This document shows positions 8,947 to 19,101 of a DNA stretch of 64,000 nucleotides, one piece after another. The notes under the pieces were generated by a model. It did not search any database, had not been told where the DNA came from, and worked only from the letters and a program-made list of their open reading frames with translations. This DNA comes from UBA6059 sp964351595 (GTDB taxonomy: Bacteria > Bacteroidota > Bacteroidia > Cytophagales > Cyclobacteriaceae), in contig CAYGOT010000010.1 of assembly GCA_964351595.1 (NCBI GenBank), forward strand, positions 1 to 64,000, in the 5' to 3' direction. Both the position numbers and the translations under genes were made by a program. How positions within the stretch are numbered: position 1 is the first letter of the stretch; each line of letters begins with the position of its first letter.

Positions 8947-9992
8947 AAGCCATTACATTTCAGGGGATAGAGCAGCTGGCCTACCAGGAAGTAGCAGAGC
9001 CAAGTATTGTCCAGAGTACAGATGTCATAGTCAAAGTTGAGATAACGGCCATCTGCGGATCAGACCTGCATGTCTATCGGGGAAATGAGCAAGGCCTGGA
9101 TATCGGAACGATTATGGGCCATGAGTTTTTGGGAGAGGTTGTGGAGATTGGATCTGACGTACGAGTTATCCAAAAAGGAGATACTGTGGTCAGCCCGTTT
9201 ACAACCAGTTGTGGTCAGTGCTATTACTGCAAAATAGGACTGACCTGCCGCTGTGAGCAGGGCGAGCTTTATGGCTGGGTGAGTGATGGACATGGACTGC
9301 ATGGTGCCCAAGCCGAGTACGTGCGAGTGCCGCTGGCAGATAGCACATTACTCAAGATAGACCCTACCGGAAACAAGGACGAGCTCTTGATGATTGGGGA
9401 TATTTTCTCCACAGGCTACTTCGCGGCGGATAATGGAGGTACCAGTAAAGGTAAAAATGTGGCCATCGTGGGAGCTGGCCCTGTAGGTCTGATGGCCGTA
9501 CTCGGAGCGCGAGACCTTGGTGCAGAAAATATCATGATCATTGATAGTATTGAGGAGCGTCTCACCCTTGCAGCTGAGTTTGGAGCGACTCCTATAAAAC
9601 TCAGTAATGCCTCGACAGAGGAAGTAAAGCAGAAAACAAATGGCCGAGGTGTGGATATCGCCATTGAGGCAGTGGGTAACCCTGGTGCGGCCAGACTGGC
9701 ATATGATCTGGTGAGACCGGGAGGCACTATCTCGACTGTGGGCGTTCATACTTCCGATAGGCTTAGCTTCTCTCCTGTCGAAGCTTATGACAAAAACCTC
9801 ACTTATCGATCAGGTAGATGTCCCGCACGGCACTATATGGACAAACTTGTCGAGACAGTGAGAAGTGGTAAGTACCCGCTAAATAGAATAATTTCTCATC
9901 ACATGCCACTCTCTCAAGGAGTGGAAGCCTACAGGATATTCGATCAAAAACTTGATCAGAGCATGAAGATCATGCTACACCCAGAACGATAA
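8943..9992 (+). CDS. Zinc-dependent medium-chain alcohol dehydrogenase
   Basis: MDR-superfamily NAD(P)-dependent dehydrogenase of 349 residues. Catalytic zinc ligands C38 (CGSD), H60 and E61 (GHE) are visible. The structural zinc site is C90, C93, C96 and C104. The Rossmann motif VGAGPVGLMA starts at about residue 174. The sequence resembles the alcohol/formaldehyde/threonine dehydrogenase-like branch, but substrate cannot be assigned. The ATGA overlap with uvrA implies translational coupling, although a functional link to DNA repair is not obvious. Confidence 0.9.
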   Translation: MKAITFQGIEQLAYQEVAEPSIVQSTDVIVKVEITAICGSDLHVYRGNEQGLDIGTIMGHEFLGEVVEIGSDVRVIQKGDTVVSPFTTSCGQCYYCKIGLTCRCEQGELYGWVSDGHGLHGAQAEYVRVPLADSTLLKIDPTGNKDELLMIGDIFSTGYFAADNGGTSKGKNVAIVGAGPVGLMAVLGARDLGAENIMIIDSIEERLTLAAEFGATPIKLSNASTEEVKQKTNGRGVDIAIEAVGNPGAARLAYDLVRPGGTISTVGVHTSDRLSFSPVEAYDKNLTYRSGRCPARHYMDKLVETVRSGKYPLNRIISHHMPLSQGVEAYRIFDQKLDQSMKIMLHPER

Positions 9993-10097
9993 ACTGATAA
10001 TGCTCATCTCGATTGCTGATGACTATTCCGATAGGTCCGGGCGTATCATTACCATTAATAGCTACCTTTAAAGTCAGATTTCAAATCATTTGAAGCC

Positions 10098-10601
10098 ATG
10101 TACAAGATTCTGTTGATTGCCCTGGTTTTTTTTGCAAGCTGTGCTTCTGTAAAGGTGCGTACCGACCAAGCTGTTGATTTCGATAAATACGAGACTTTTT
10201 ACTGTATGGAGTGCCTTGATGAGTTTTCACAGGTAGCTCCCGAATATGACAATCCGGAGACGCGCGAGCTTATCCGAGAATCGATCATTTCCGAGCTGGA
10301 GAAAAAAGGGCTCACCTATACCGAGGAGAACCCTCAGATGTTGGTGGACTTCAAGGTGATAATAGAGGAAAGAACGGCCATACTCACTTCACCAGAGACG
10401 ACTTACTACTATTGGGAGACTTACGATGCTCCCACAGTTTACTTTAAGCAGGGCACATTACTTATCAATTTGATTGATGCGTCGAACAATCAGGCCATTT
10501 GGCAAGGCACCTCTTCAAGGATCATGGATGATAATCCTTCTGAAAAGATGGAAGAGCGAGTAAAAAGTACCATCGCTCGTATGTTCAAGAAATTCAACTA
10601 A
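10098..10601 (+). CDS. DUF4136 domain lipoprotein
   Basis: A 167-residue exported lipoprotein with lipobox FFASC (Cys15). The body matches the DUF4136 pattern: an early VDFDKYETFYC segment, ISELEKKGLTYTEENPQMLVDFKV (the family's characteristic 'aggregate and compare' region), and a C-terminal LLINLIDASNNQAIWQGTSS strand pair. Function of the family is unknown. It sits 18 bases upstream of tpiA on the same strand and may share its transcript. Confidence 0.85.
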   Translation: MYKILLIALVFFASCASVKVRTDQAVDFDKYETFYCMECLDEFSQVAPEYDNPETRELIRESIISELEKKGLTYTEENPQMLVDFKVIIEERTAILTSPETTYYYWETYDAPTVYFKQGTLLINLIDASNNQAIWQGTSSRIMDDNPSEKMEERVKSTIARMFKKFN

Positions 10602-10619
10602 CAAGCAATTACGATAATT

Positions 10620-11381
10620 ATGAGAAAGCACATTGTCGCAGGCAATTGGAAAATGAATAATACGCTCGAAGAAGGCCGCAAGCTGACTTCTGAAATAGTC
10701 AATATGGTGAAAGACGAGGTGACGGACGATACTATTGCTGTCCTCTGCACACCTTACGTCCATCTAGGGGTTACTCATGGTTTGATAGGAGATGCCAAAA
10801 ACGTGTTTCTTGGTGCTCAAAACTGTAGCCAGCATGAGTCTGGAGCTTACACAGGGGAGATTTCGGCAAGTATGCTTACCTCTGTGGGTGCAGATTATGT
10901 GATCCTGGGGCACAGCGAGCGACGTGAGTATTTCGCAGAATCTGATGAGCTACTCTCAGCAAAAGTAGACCAGGTGCTGAAGCATAGTCTTTTACCAATA
11001 TTCTGCTGTGGAGAGTCCCTTGACATTAGAGAGAAGGATGAGCAATACGATTTTGTAACGCAGCAAATAACGAATAGCCTTTTTCACCTTTCTGCTGATG
11101 ATTTTGCCAAGGTGGTTATTGCATATGAGCCTATTTGGGCGATTGGCACGGGCAAGACAGCTACGTCAGAGCAGGCGCAGGAAATGCATGAAAATCTACG
11201 CAATCATATTGCTGGTAAGTATGGGTCCGAGATAGCTCAGGGTACGAGCATCTTGTATGGCGGAAGTGCCAAGCCTTCCAATGCCAAAGAGCTTTTCAGC
11301 CAACCCGACGTAGATGGTGGCCTCATAGGGGGAGCATCCTTGAAATCTCGTGACTTTGTTGACATCATCAAGTCCTTCTAA
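10620..11381 (+). CDS. tpiA: Triosephosphate isomerase
   Basis: Glycolytic and gluconeogenic enzyme interconverting dihydroxyacetone phosphate and glyceraldehyde 3-phosphate. At 253 residues it is full length. The substrate-binding N9 and K11 (GNWKMN), catalytic H98 (LGHSERREYF), catalytic E170 (AYEPIWAIGTGKTAT, including the flexible loop 6) and the phosphate-binding YGGSAKPSNA are intact. Its TAA stop overlaps the ATG of the next gene by one base (TAATG). Confidence 0.98.
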   Translation: MRKHIVAGNWKMNNTLEEGRKLTSEIVNMVKDEVTDDTIAVLCTPYVHLGVTHGLIGDAKNVFLGAQNCSQHESGAYTGEISASMLTSVGADYVILGHSERREYFAESDELLSAKVDQVLKHSLLPIFCCGESLDIREKDEQYDFVTQQITNSLFHLSADDFAKVVIAYEPIWAIGTGKTATSEQAQEMHENLRNHIAGKYGSEIAQGTSILYGGSAKPSNAKELFSQPDVDGGLIGGASLKSRDFVDIIKSF

Positions 11382-11716
11382 TGGTTTGGATTTCTTTGTG
11401 GTTGGTAAGCTGGTGGAGCGCTATGCTCCTACCGGAAAATGATCAACCCAACTATTGCAATATATACGGAACCATATACGAAACAGACGACCCCTATGAA
11501 GCACACTTTAAGGTCTATGAGGAGGGGTCAGAAGCGTTTGCGCGCATCATCATTTTTGAGGAAGAGAATAGGCTTTATGCCACTAAGCCCGGTCACTGGA
11601 GTTTTGTAGAAAACAGAGATTTGGCAGACTTCATTGTCTATTTCACAGAGGAGTCACGGGATGCTGAGTTTTCAGTGTATTTCACCTCTTTTGAGTCCTT
11701 TGCGGGCTGTCAGTAG
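11381..11716 (+). CDS. DUF6150-like small exported or membrane-anchored protein
   Basis: A 111-residue protein with a short hydrophobic N-terminus (WISLWLVSWWSAMLL), then three imperfect repeats of the form A-x-F-x-V-Y (EAHFKVYEE, ADFIVYFTE, AEFSVYFTS) and a Cys-Gln end. This repeat layout resembles DUF6150 proteins of Bacteroidota. It is coupled to tpiA by TAATG and ends before prmA. Function unknown; it is unlikely to take part in glycolysis. Confidence 0.6.
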   Translation: MVWISLWLVSWWSAMLLPENDQPNYCNIYGTIYETDDPYEAHFKVYEEGSEAFARIIIFEEENRLYATKPGHWSFVENRDLADFIVYFTEESRDAEFSVYFTSFESFAGCQ

Positions 11717-11747
11717 CCCTCCTTCTTATCAGAATAAATCTCTCAAC

Positions 11748-12569
11748 ATGAACTTTATCCAGGTCAGCTTCTCCGTAGAACAAGCATTATCTGACATCAT
11801 CCTCGCTGAACTGAGCGCAGGGGATTTTGATACTTTTGAGGAATTTGATGGGGGCATTCATGCATACGCTGAGGAAGAGAAGTTCAACCAGACTTTTGTT
11901 GATGAGGTTTCCGATAGGTACCAGGTGACCTACGAAACCAAGACCATCCCCAAAGAGAACTGGAATGAGACTTGGGAGAAAAATTACGATCCCATCATAG
12001 TGAATGATCAGGTACTGGTAAAGGCAACCTTTCATAAAGGCCTGCCCCCATATCCAATCGAGATCCTAGTTGATCCAAAAATGAGCTTTGGTACGGGTCA
12101 CCATGCTACGACTCACCAGATGATCAAGGCACAGCTTGATATTGACCATTCTGCTAAGTCAGTCCTCGACCTTGGTACAGGTACCGGGATATTGGCCATC
12201 ATGGCCGCCAAGTTAGGCGCCACGCAGATAGAGGGTACGGACATTGATGAATGGTGCATCGAAAACAGCCGAGAGAATTTCGCGCTCAATGAATTGTCAG
12301 ATGTCAAATTACAAATGACGGCTGCTCAAAATTTTCATTGTTCCGCGCCGTTTGATATAGTACTTGCCAATATTAACAAAAACGTACTGCTCGATGAGAT
12401 GCACTACTATGCTGATTTTTGCAAGCCGAATGGTCATTTGCTGCTCAGCGGGTTTTATGAAAAGGACATAATTGACATCAGCCTGAGTGCCAAAGAATAT
12501 GGCTTTGTGATCCAGTCACAGCAAATAAAAGATGATTGGGCACAACTCACATTCGTGAAATCCGAATAA
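11748..12569 (+). CDS. prmA: Ribosomal protein L11 methyltransferase
   Basis: SAM-dependent methyltransferase that trimethylates ribosomal protein L11. An open frame begins at 11634, but the family N-terminus (MNFIQVSFSVEQALSDIILAE) starts at the ATG at 11748, giving 273 residues and a short gap after the preceding gene. The substrate-binding N-terminal domain covers residues 1-90, followed by WEKNYDPIIV, FGTGHHATT and the SAM site DLGTGTGILAIMAAKLGA. LANINKNVL is the family's catalytic-loop equivalent of NPPY. Confidence 0.94.
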   Translation: MNFIQVSFSVEQALSDIILAELSAGDFDTFEEFDGGIHAYAEEEKFNQTFVDEVSDRYQVTYETKTIPKENWNETWEKNYDPIIVNDQVLVKATFHKGLPPYPIEILVDPKMSFGTGHHATTHQMIKAQLDIDHSAKSVLDLGTGTGILAIMAAKLGATQIEGTDIDEWCIENSRENFALNELSDVKLQMTAAQNFHCSAPFDIVLANINKNVLLDEMHYYADFCKPNGHLLLSGFYEKDIIDISLSAKEYGFVIQSQQIKDDWAQLTFVKSE

Positions 12570-12625
12570 CCTCAAATAGGTTGTTACTCGACTATTAGGT
12601 AATTTTATTTCTTGTGATTGGGTGT

Positions 12626-15600
12626 ATGCGATTGAAAATCAAATCTTTTTGGCTTTTCCTAATCTTATCGACATGTGGTGTATCGGTAAGTGCGCAGCAT
12701 TTCAACTTTTCTCAAGACCCTGAGAAGTTCCACACCGAGGTGGCCGAGGGCCTGAGAAAAGTGGGAGACGAGGCGGTTGACAAGATTGCAAGTGACCTGA
12801 CTTCCAACTGGTCAAGGTTTACGCCTGAGCAGAAAACCATGACCATGGAAATCGCTCAGCAGATGCGTAAAATGCGTCTTCCCACCCGTCCATATTTCAC
12901 AAGATACTTTCTCTACATTACTTATGCCGTCGAGCAGGCCGGTGTAACGGGAGATCAGCTTACTACAGTGCTCAAGATCAACAAGGACCTAATGGCCGGG
13001 GCTAATAGCGACCAGCTGCTTAAGTTTTATACTGATTTGGCCTACTTGTTTGGGCGTTCTTGGCTTTACAGACATCATTATAACAATCTCAAGTTTGAAA
13101 ATGGCTCATTTGATTTTGAATATGTAGCCAGTGCGCCCAGCGCACCTGCCTTTGATGAGGTACCCGAAGAGGAGCCAATACCCATAGAGGAAGAAATAAT
13201 TGAAGAGGAAATCATCGAAGAAGATGATGGATGGGGTGATGACAGTTGGGGGGATACCGACGAAAATGATGATTCCTGGGCAACTGATGACAGTTGGGCT
13301 GATCCTGATGCTTGGGGAAATGATACATGGGGTACAACCGACGAGGCAGATCCGTGGGCAGACACTGGTTGGGGCGATGACCCATGGGCAGAAGAGGAAG
13401 AATCAGCTCCACAGCAGCAGTCGTCAGGCTGGACACAAGAAGAGGAAGATGCAATCTTCGATAATGACAATACCCACTTAGAGGAGGTAGATGTTGATCT
13501 GGTAGCCCAATTAATCAATGAGGATATCACACCGCCTATGGAGGGCGCGCTGATACATTTTCATGATATCGACATGTCGATGAGCTCTATCTATGACTCG
13601 ATTGGCATCAACAATGCCAATGGCACTCTAATCATGAAAGAGCGTGTGTTCGTAGGTGAGTCTGGGACGGTGGTCTGGCCAACGGAGATTCCCGGGATGG
13701 ATGGCGTGGAAGTTGATCTGGAGCAGTATCATTTGAAAACTAATACGCCTTATATCAAGGCAGTAAAGTCTAAGCTTCGGTTTAGTCAATTCTTTGAAGG
13801 AGAGGTCGATGGATTCTTTGTGTTTAGAAGTGTCAAAAGAAGGCGTGGCAGAGACCCTGCTACGTACCCAAAGTTCAAATCTCACCACAATGATGTCGAG
13901 CTGACGATACCGGCTGAGCGACTGAAGTATACCGGGGGTATTGCGCTGGCGGGATCGGTGATGACAGGAGAATCAGTTTCTGGTAAGAAATCCACTGTAG
14001 AAGTACTCGATGGCAAGGGGCGCTCCTTTATTGCTCAAAGTACCAAGTTTGAGTTTAGGGATTCGCTAATCCATGCCGACAATGCGTCAATAGTTATTTA
14101 TCATGACCAAGACTCCATATTTCACCCAGCGGTGAAGTTCACTTACAACTATGGGAAGTCTCGATTGGTATTGCAAAAGGAAGAGGGGGGTTTTAAGAAT
14201 ACCAATTATCACTCCTCATTCTTTAAAATGGATTTCAATGCTGACATGATCGAGTGGGACTTGAAGACTGACAGTATGGACATTTCGATATTAAATGCAG
14301 GAAATCTTGTTCCCGCCGTTTTTGAGTCGCATGACTATTTTCATAAAAACAGACTCATTAAGCTTTCGGGTATTTATGGGTTTAACCCATTAGTGGCGGT
14401 GGTTAATTATGCGAAAAAAACAAAGAGCCCGTCTTTTTATGTAGCTGAGTTGGCAGGCTTCTATGACACCCGAATGGACGTGATGAAAGGAGCCATGATG
14501 AACCTCTGGCAGTTTGGGTTCATCGAATATGAGCCACAGATTGGTCAAATATTAGTGAAGCACAAAGCGGATCACTATTATCAATCCAACATGAAAAAGA
14601 AGGATTTTGACAACCTGATCATTCCTTCACTTATCCAATCCTCTGCCAACGCTACTTTTAAGCTCGATAGCTCGCAGTTGACCGTGCGGGGGGTTGAGCG
14701 AGTACTGCTGACTACCGACCAGCACGTCTACATGGAGCCGGACAGTCAAGTAGTGACAATATTGAAAGGGCGTGACATCAAGTTTGATGGAATGGTGGCG
14801 TCTGGAGACTTTCAGTACAAGGGAAAGGATTTTGTCTTTTCATACGACGACTTCATACTGGACATGCCCACTATTGATAGCATTCACATAGAAATCCCAG
14901 TGATAGATACGCTAGCCGAAGGGGGCGTAAGTGAAGAGAAAACCACTCTGCACAATCACCTCAATGAGACTTCCGGTACGCTCTATATCAATGATCCCCA
15001 AAACAAATCAGGCGGAGAGGAGCTATTAAAGTATCCCTATTTTGTAAGTACATCTCCGGCATCTGTGTACTTCGACAGTCCTGAAGTGCTTGGTGGGGCG
15101 TACAATAAGTCCATAAGATTTTTCATTCCACCATTCGAAATGGATAGCCTTGACCGGGGAGATCTGTCCCATATTGCGTTTGAGGGAACTTTCTATGCTG
15201 GGAACATACTTGAGCCAATTGATGAGCGCCTGACTATTCAGCCTGATAACTCGCTTGGGTTTGTTCATAAAATATCCGAGGAAGGCTACAATCTGTATGG
15301 TGGTGAAGGTAAAATATTTAATGAGCTAAGTCTCTCCAACGATGGACTCAGATCGGACGGCAGGATCGACTACCTGACCACCTCCGTAACCTCCGATGAC
15401 TTTATATTTTATATTGATTCCACAAGCGCAATAGGTAGCAAGGGCTCAATAGATCCTGGGACACTGGGTGCGGGCTCCTATCCTCAAGCTGACTTTGGCG
15501 CATTTAAGATGAAGTGGTTACCGCAAAAGGATAGCATGTACATCGCCAATATTGGGCCCCCATTCAACTTCTATGACTCAAGCGCAACTCTTGACGGAGA

Positions 15601-17602
15601 GATAAATGTAACTGCAACGGGTGTTTTTGGAGGAGGCACTCTCCTTACCAGAGGATCGGAGGCGATATCGGATGAGCTTGCCTTCCAAGAGAATGACTAT
15701 TCTGCCCGCCATGCTAATTTTAAAGTGCTTACTGAAGATCCTGAGAAACCGGCGATGGATGGTGAGGACATCAGCATTGAGTTCGACCTAATTGAGAATA
15801 TTGCACAACTAAGTCCGGAGCGCCCTGGCGTACCTTCCATCGGCTTTCCGTATGCACAGATGAAGACCTCTATCACGAGTGCGGTTTGGGATTTGGAAGA
15901 CTCTGTTGTGACAATGAGTAAGCCTCCCAATGTGCCCATTGAGGACTCCTACTTTTACACAACGAGACCTGAGCTTGACAGCCTTGTGTTCAATGCGACG
16001 GATGCGGTGTATGACATCAACACTTATGAGTTAAATATTGAAGGCATCCCATACATCATCGTAGCTGATGCTAAGATTACTCCCGAAGGAGGAAAAACAA
16101 CTATCCTGGAAAATGCTGAGCTGACTCCCTTTGAAAATGCGACCTTGGTAATTGACACACTCAACGAGTATCACCACCTCTTTGATGGGGATATTAAAAT
16201 TCTTTCCAGAAACCAATTTATCGGTAGTGCAACCTATCGGCTGGTCAATGCTGCCAATGACTCCTTTAATATAAAATTCAGGGAGTTCAACCTGCAAGAC
16301 GTTCCGATAGCCAAGAATAAAACCCAGCGGATGACCGTTTCTGGTGGCAGTATTGTTGAGCGCGAAAATGTTATCATTTCTCCTGGCTTTTATTTCAAAG
16401 GGGATGCCACCATGTATGCTAACAGAGAGTCGCTGCAGCTGGAGGGTTACGTTCAGGCGATACTGAATAGTCGAACCGATTATGACTATTGGATTAGTTA
16501 CAAGCATGATGCAGAAAGCCCGGAGGTGAAAATAGATGTATCCACAGCATTGACAGATGGCGGGCAAATCATGACGGCTGGCTTGTTTACCTCCGCAAGA
16601 TCGGGAGAAGTATACATGGCCTTCCTTGAGGACCGACGATCTTTCGATGATTCACCGTTTTTCAAACCGACTGGCCTGTTGCAGTATAGTTTAGAAGGGC
16701 AGCAATTCAAGATTGAGCCTGCCAATAAGACAAGTGGCGAGTCGTATGCTGGTACGACCTTATTGTACAATGACAATAGCAACACACTCATCTTCGAGGG
16801 CCCTGTACAGTTTATTCAAAACAACGAGAACTTTAATGTTAACGCATCCGCTTTAGGGGCGGCAAAACCAGACTCTGGGTTGTACACAATTGATGCCATG
16901 ATGGCCTTTAACATGGAGTTACATCCTGAAATCACAGATGTAATGGTGTCAGATGTCCTTGATGTAATTGAGCGATTGGGTGCCCCCATTGCACACACGA
17001 ATGAAGCGGATGAAATATATAAGCTGGCAGACCTGATAGGTGATCAGGGTGCTAAGAACTATGAGCGGAGGTCAGAAAGAGATTACGTGCCTTTTCATAA
17101 TGCCTCGTCAGAGTTGGACAAGACGATCGTGATTTCAAATGTCGATATGGCCTTCTCGAAAGAGCACAATGCATGGTACAACACCTCTCAGCTTGGACTA
17201 TCCAACATCTACCGCAATGATATTAATGGTATGGTAGATGGGTTTATGGAATTCAGGAAGGACAGTGATGGTGGAGATATCGTCAACCTCTTTCTTCAGA
17301 TCTCCCCAGCCTCATGGTATTATTTCAACTATGAGGGAGGGCGACTTTTGATGTTTTCGTCCAACGGAGAATTCAATACGGTAATCAAGGAGCGTAGTGA
17401 TGTGGCTAAGGCCGGTTTTGGAAAATACACTACGGTGGTAGGAGATCAAAACGAGACCCTGAGCTTTATCAACCGTTTCCGCCAGGACTATTTTGGTATC
17501 ACGGAACCATACAACCTATCCTCTCCCGACGATATCTTTCTCGATGATGAGTCATTTGACACTATCGATAAAGATAAGGACAAGGATGGTTTCGGTTTCT
17601 AG
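12626..17602 (+). CDS. Very large exported protein of unknown function with Asp/Trp-rich segment
   Basis: I do not recognise this ~1,658-residue protein. It has a signal peptide (MRLKIKSFWLFLILSTCGVSVSAQ, from the ATG at 12626; a GTG at 12614 is in frame). A helical region of ~150 residues is followed by a Pro/Glu linker and an extremely acidic Asp/Trp/Gly-rich low-complexity segment at about residues 196-260, with repeated DDSWGD/DSWADPD/DPWAD units. The remaining ~1,350 residues look like continuous beta-strands with Asp/Asn turns and no transmembrane segments. This suggests a long periplasmic or surface beta-structure; the alternating 'layer' pattern recalls OstA/LptA-like or AsmA-like beta-folds, but that is inference. 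The C-terminus is a KDKDKDGFGF tail, and no type IX sorting domain was recognised. Confidence 0.85.
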   Translation: MRLKIKSFWLFLILSTCGVSVSAQHFNFSQDPEKFHTEVAEGLRKVGDEAVDKIASDLTSNWSRFTPEQKTMTMEIAQQMRKMRLPTRPYFTRYFLYITYAVEQAGVTGDQLTTVLKINKDLMAGANSDQLLKFYTDLAYLFGRSWLYRHHYNNLKFENGSFDFEYVASAPSAPAFDEVPEEEPIPIEEEIIEEEIIEEDDGWGDDSWGDTDENDDSWATDDSWADPDAWGNDTWGTTDEADPWADTGWGDDPWAEEEESAPQQQSSGWTQEEEDAIFDNDNTHLEEVDVDLVAQLINEDITPPMEGALIHFHDIDMSMSSIYDSIGINNANGTLIMKERVFVGESGTVVWPTEIPGMDGVEVDLEQYHLKTNTPYIKAVKSKLRFSQFFEGEVDGFFVFRSVKRRRGRDPATYPKFKSHHNDVELTIPAERLKYTGGIALAGSVMTGESVSGKKSTVEVLDGKGRSFIAQSTKFEFRDSLIHADNASIVIYHDQDSIFHPAVKFTYNYGKSRLVLQKEEGGFKNTNYHSSFFKMDFNADMIEWDLKTDSMDISILNAGNLVPAVFESHDYFHKNRLIKLSGIYGFNPLVAVVNYAKKTKSPSFYVAELAGFYDTRMDVMKGAMMNLWQFGFIEYEPQIGQILVKHKADHYYQSNMKKKDFDNLIIPSLIQSSANATFKLDSSQLTVRGVERVLLTTDQHVYMEPDSQVVTILKGRDIKFDGMVASGDFQYKGKDFVFSYDDFILDMPTIDSIHIEIPVIDTLAEGGVSEEKTTLHNHLNETSGTLYINDPQNKSGGEELLKYPYFVSTSPASVYFDSPEVLGGAYNKSIRFFIPPFEMDSLDRGDLSHIAFEGTFYAGNILEPIDERLTIQPDNSLGFVHKISEEGYNLYGGEGKIFNELSLSNDGLRSDGRIDYLTTSVTSDDFIFYIDSTSAIGSKGSIDPGTLGAGSYPQADFGAFKMKWLPQKDSMYIANIGPPFNFYDSSATLDGEINVTATGVFGGGTLLTRGSEAISDELAFQENDYSARHANFKVLTEDPEKPAMDGEDISIEFDLIENIAQLSPERPGVPSIGFPYAQMKTSITSAVWDLEDSVVTMSKPPNVPIEDSYFYTTRPELDSLVFNATDAVYDINTYELNIEGIPYIIVADAKITPEGGKTTILENAELTPFENATLVIDTLNEYHHLFDGDIKILSRNQFIGSATYRLVNAANDSFNIKFREFNLQDVPIAKNKTQRMTVSGGSIVERENVIISPGFYFKGDATMYANRESLQLEGYVQAILNSRTDYDYWISYKHDAESPEVKIDVSTALTDGGQIMTAGLFTSARSGEVYMAFLEDRRSFDDSPFFKPTGLLQYSLEGQQFKIEPANKTSGESYAGTTLLYNDNSNTLIFEGPVQFIQNNENFNVNASALGAAKPDSGLYTIDAMMAFNMELHPEITDVMVSDVLDVIERLGAPIAHTNEADEIYKLADLIGDQGAKNYERRSERDYVPFHNASSELDKTIVISNVDMAFSKEHNAWYNTSQLGLSNIYRNDINGMVDGFMEFRKDSDGGDIVNLFLQISPASWYYFNYEGGRLLMFSSNGEFNTVIKERSDVAKAGFGKYTTVVGDQNETLSFINRFRQDYFGITEPYNLSSPDDIFLDDESFDTIDKDKDKDGFGF

Positions 17603-17623
17603 CCCTCTTTAGCATTTTCCTTA

Positions 17624-17631
17624 TATTTTTG
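17624..17631 (+). promoter_or_regulatory. Possible -7 promoter element of the M20 dipeptidase gene
   Basis: TATTTTTG matches TAnnTTTG and lies 15 bases before the ATG at 17647. A clear -33 TTTG is missing at the expected distance. Confidence 0.35.
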
Positions 17632-17646
17632 CGACACAAAACATAG

Positions 17647-19023
17647 ATGACTATGACCACATTAGCCTACATAGAAGAAAATAAACAACGGTTTTTGGAC
17701 GAATTGTTTGAGCTGCTTCGCATACCCTCCGTCAGTGCCGACTCCAAGTTCAAAGGAGATGTGCAGAGAGCTGCAGATTACCTAAAGGTCAAATTCAATG
17801 AAGCTGGTGTTGACAAAGTAGAAATCAAACCCACTAAAGGTCATCCGATCGTCTATGCTGAAAAAATGATCTCGCCTGATTTGCCAACAGTACTGGTCTA
17901 TGGCCACTATGATGTGCAACCCGCAGACCCCTATGACCTATGGGAAACGCCCCCTTTTGAGCCGACCATTCGTGACGAACGCATCTATGCGAGAGGATCC
18001 AGTGATGACAAGGGCCAGATGTACATGCACATCAAAGCTTTTGAAGCATTAGTGAGCAGTGCAGAACTTCCATGCAATGTGAAGTTCATGATTGAAGGTG
18101 AAGAGGAAGTCGGTAGTGAGAACCTTGCTGAATTTGTTGCTAACAATAAGGACTTGCTAAAGGCAGACGTAATCCTCATTTCGGATACGGGTATTATCAA
18201 TAATGACAACCCTTCTATTACGGTAGGCTTACGTGGATTGACCTATGTAGAGGTAGAGGTGACCGGGCCAAATCGTGACCTACACTCGGGCATGTATGGC
18301 GGTGCAGTAGCCAACCCCATCAATGTGCTTTGTGAGATGATCGCATCGCTCAAGGATGAAAACGGACACATTACTATTCCCGGGTTTTATGATAAGGTAG
18401 CCGAGCTATCTGCTGCCGAGCGTGCTGAGATGGCCAAAGCACCGTTTGATCTTGATCAGTATAGGAAGGAACTGAAAATAGAGGAAGAGTTTGGTGAGAA
18501 GGGGTATACTACTCTGGAGAGAACAGGCATCCGGCCAACGTTGGATGTCAACGGAATATGGGGAGGATATACCGGAGAAGGGGCAAAAACGGTATTGCCA
18601 TCAAAGGCATTCGCCAAAATCTCTATGCGCCTCGTGCCTAACCAAGTCAGTAAGGAGATCACAGACCTCTTCGCATCCCACTTCAAAAGCATAGCTCCTA
18701 AGTCCGTGAAAGTGGAGGTAAGGCCACATCACGGGGGCGAACCTGCCGTCATACCTACAGACTCTGTGGCTTATCAGGCTGCCAAAGATGCCTTTACTGA
18801 AGCGTGGGGGAAAGATCCCATCCCTATGCGCGAAGGGGGCAGTATCCCGATCGTAGCACTTTTTCAAAAAGAACTGGGGCTTGACTCGATGCTTATGGGC
18901 TTTGGTCTTGATGAAGACGCCATTCACTCTCCGAATGAAAGCTATGGCCTGTTCAATTATTACAAAGGCATTGAAACGATTGCTTTGTTCTACAAGCATT
19001 TTGCTGCTAAGCACAAAAACTAA
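17647..19023 (+). CDS. M20 family dipeptidase
   Basis: Di-zinc metallopeptidase of 458 residues in the M20 (carnosinase/CNDP-like) family, probably cleaving dipeptides in the cytoplasm, as no signal peptide is seen. Metal and catalytic residues are visible: H87 and D89 (YGHYDVQP), D120 (SSDDKGQ, bridging metal ligand), the catalytic/metal Glu pair in EGEEEVGSE (about 150-157), and the late His in DAIHSPNE (~430). The dimerisation lid domain lies between residues ~200 and 330. The ATG at 17653 (Met3) is an equally possible start. It stands alone between the giant exported protein gene and dsbD. Confidence 0.93.
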   Translation: MTMTTLAYIEENKQRFLDELFELLRIPSVSADSKFKGDVQRAADYLKVKFNEAGVDKVEIKPTKGHPIVYAEKMISPDLPTVLVYGHYDVQPADPYDLWETPPFEPTIRDERIYARGSSDDKGQMYMHIKAFEALVSSAELPCNVKFMIEGEEEVGSENLAEFVANNKDLLKADVILISDTGIINNDNPSITVGLRGLTYVEVEVTGPNRDLHSGMYGGAVANPINVLCEMIASLKDENGHITIPGFYDKVAELSAAERAEMAKAPFDLDQYRKELKIEEEFGEKGYTTLERTGIRPTLDVNGIWGGYTGEGAKTVLPSKAFAKISMRLVPNQVSKEITDLFASHFKSIAPKSVKVEVRPHHGGEPAVIPTDSVAYQAAKDAFTEAWGKDPIPMREGGSIPIVALFQKELGLDSMLMGFGLDEDAIHSPNESYGLFNYYKGIETIALFYKHFAAKHKN

Positions 19024-19101
19024 TGGAGATTACACGACATAAGTGTTGATTTGATGAACTCCCCGAATTACCCGCGCGTTGGCTATGCCAACAAAGCATA
19101 T

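Noticed and set aside
13078..13530. 150-codon serine-rich frame antisense to the giant exported protein gene
   Set aside because: Its Ser/Pro repeats are the shadow of the Asp/Trp-rich codons on the other strand.
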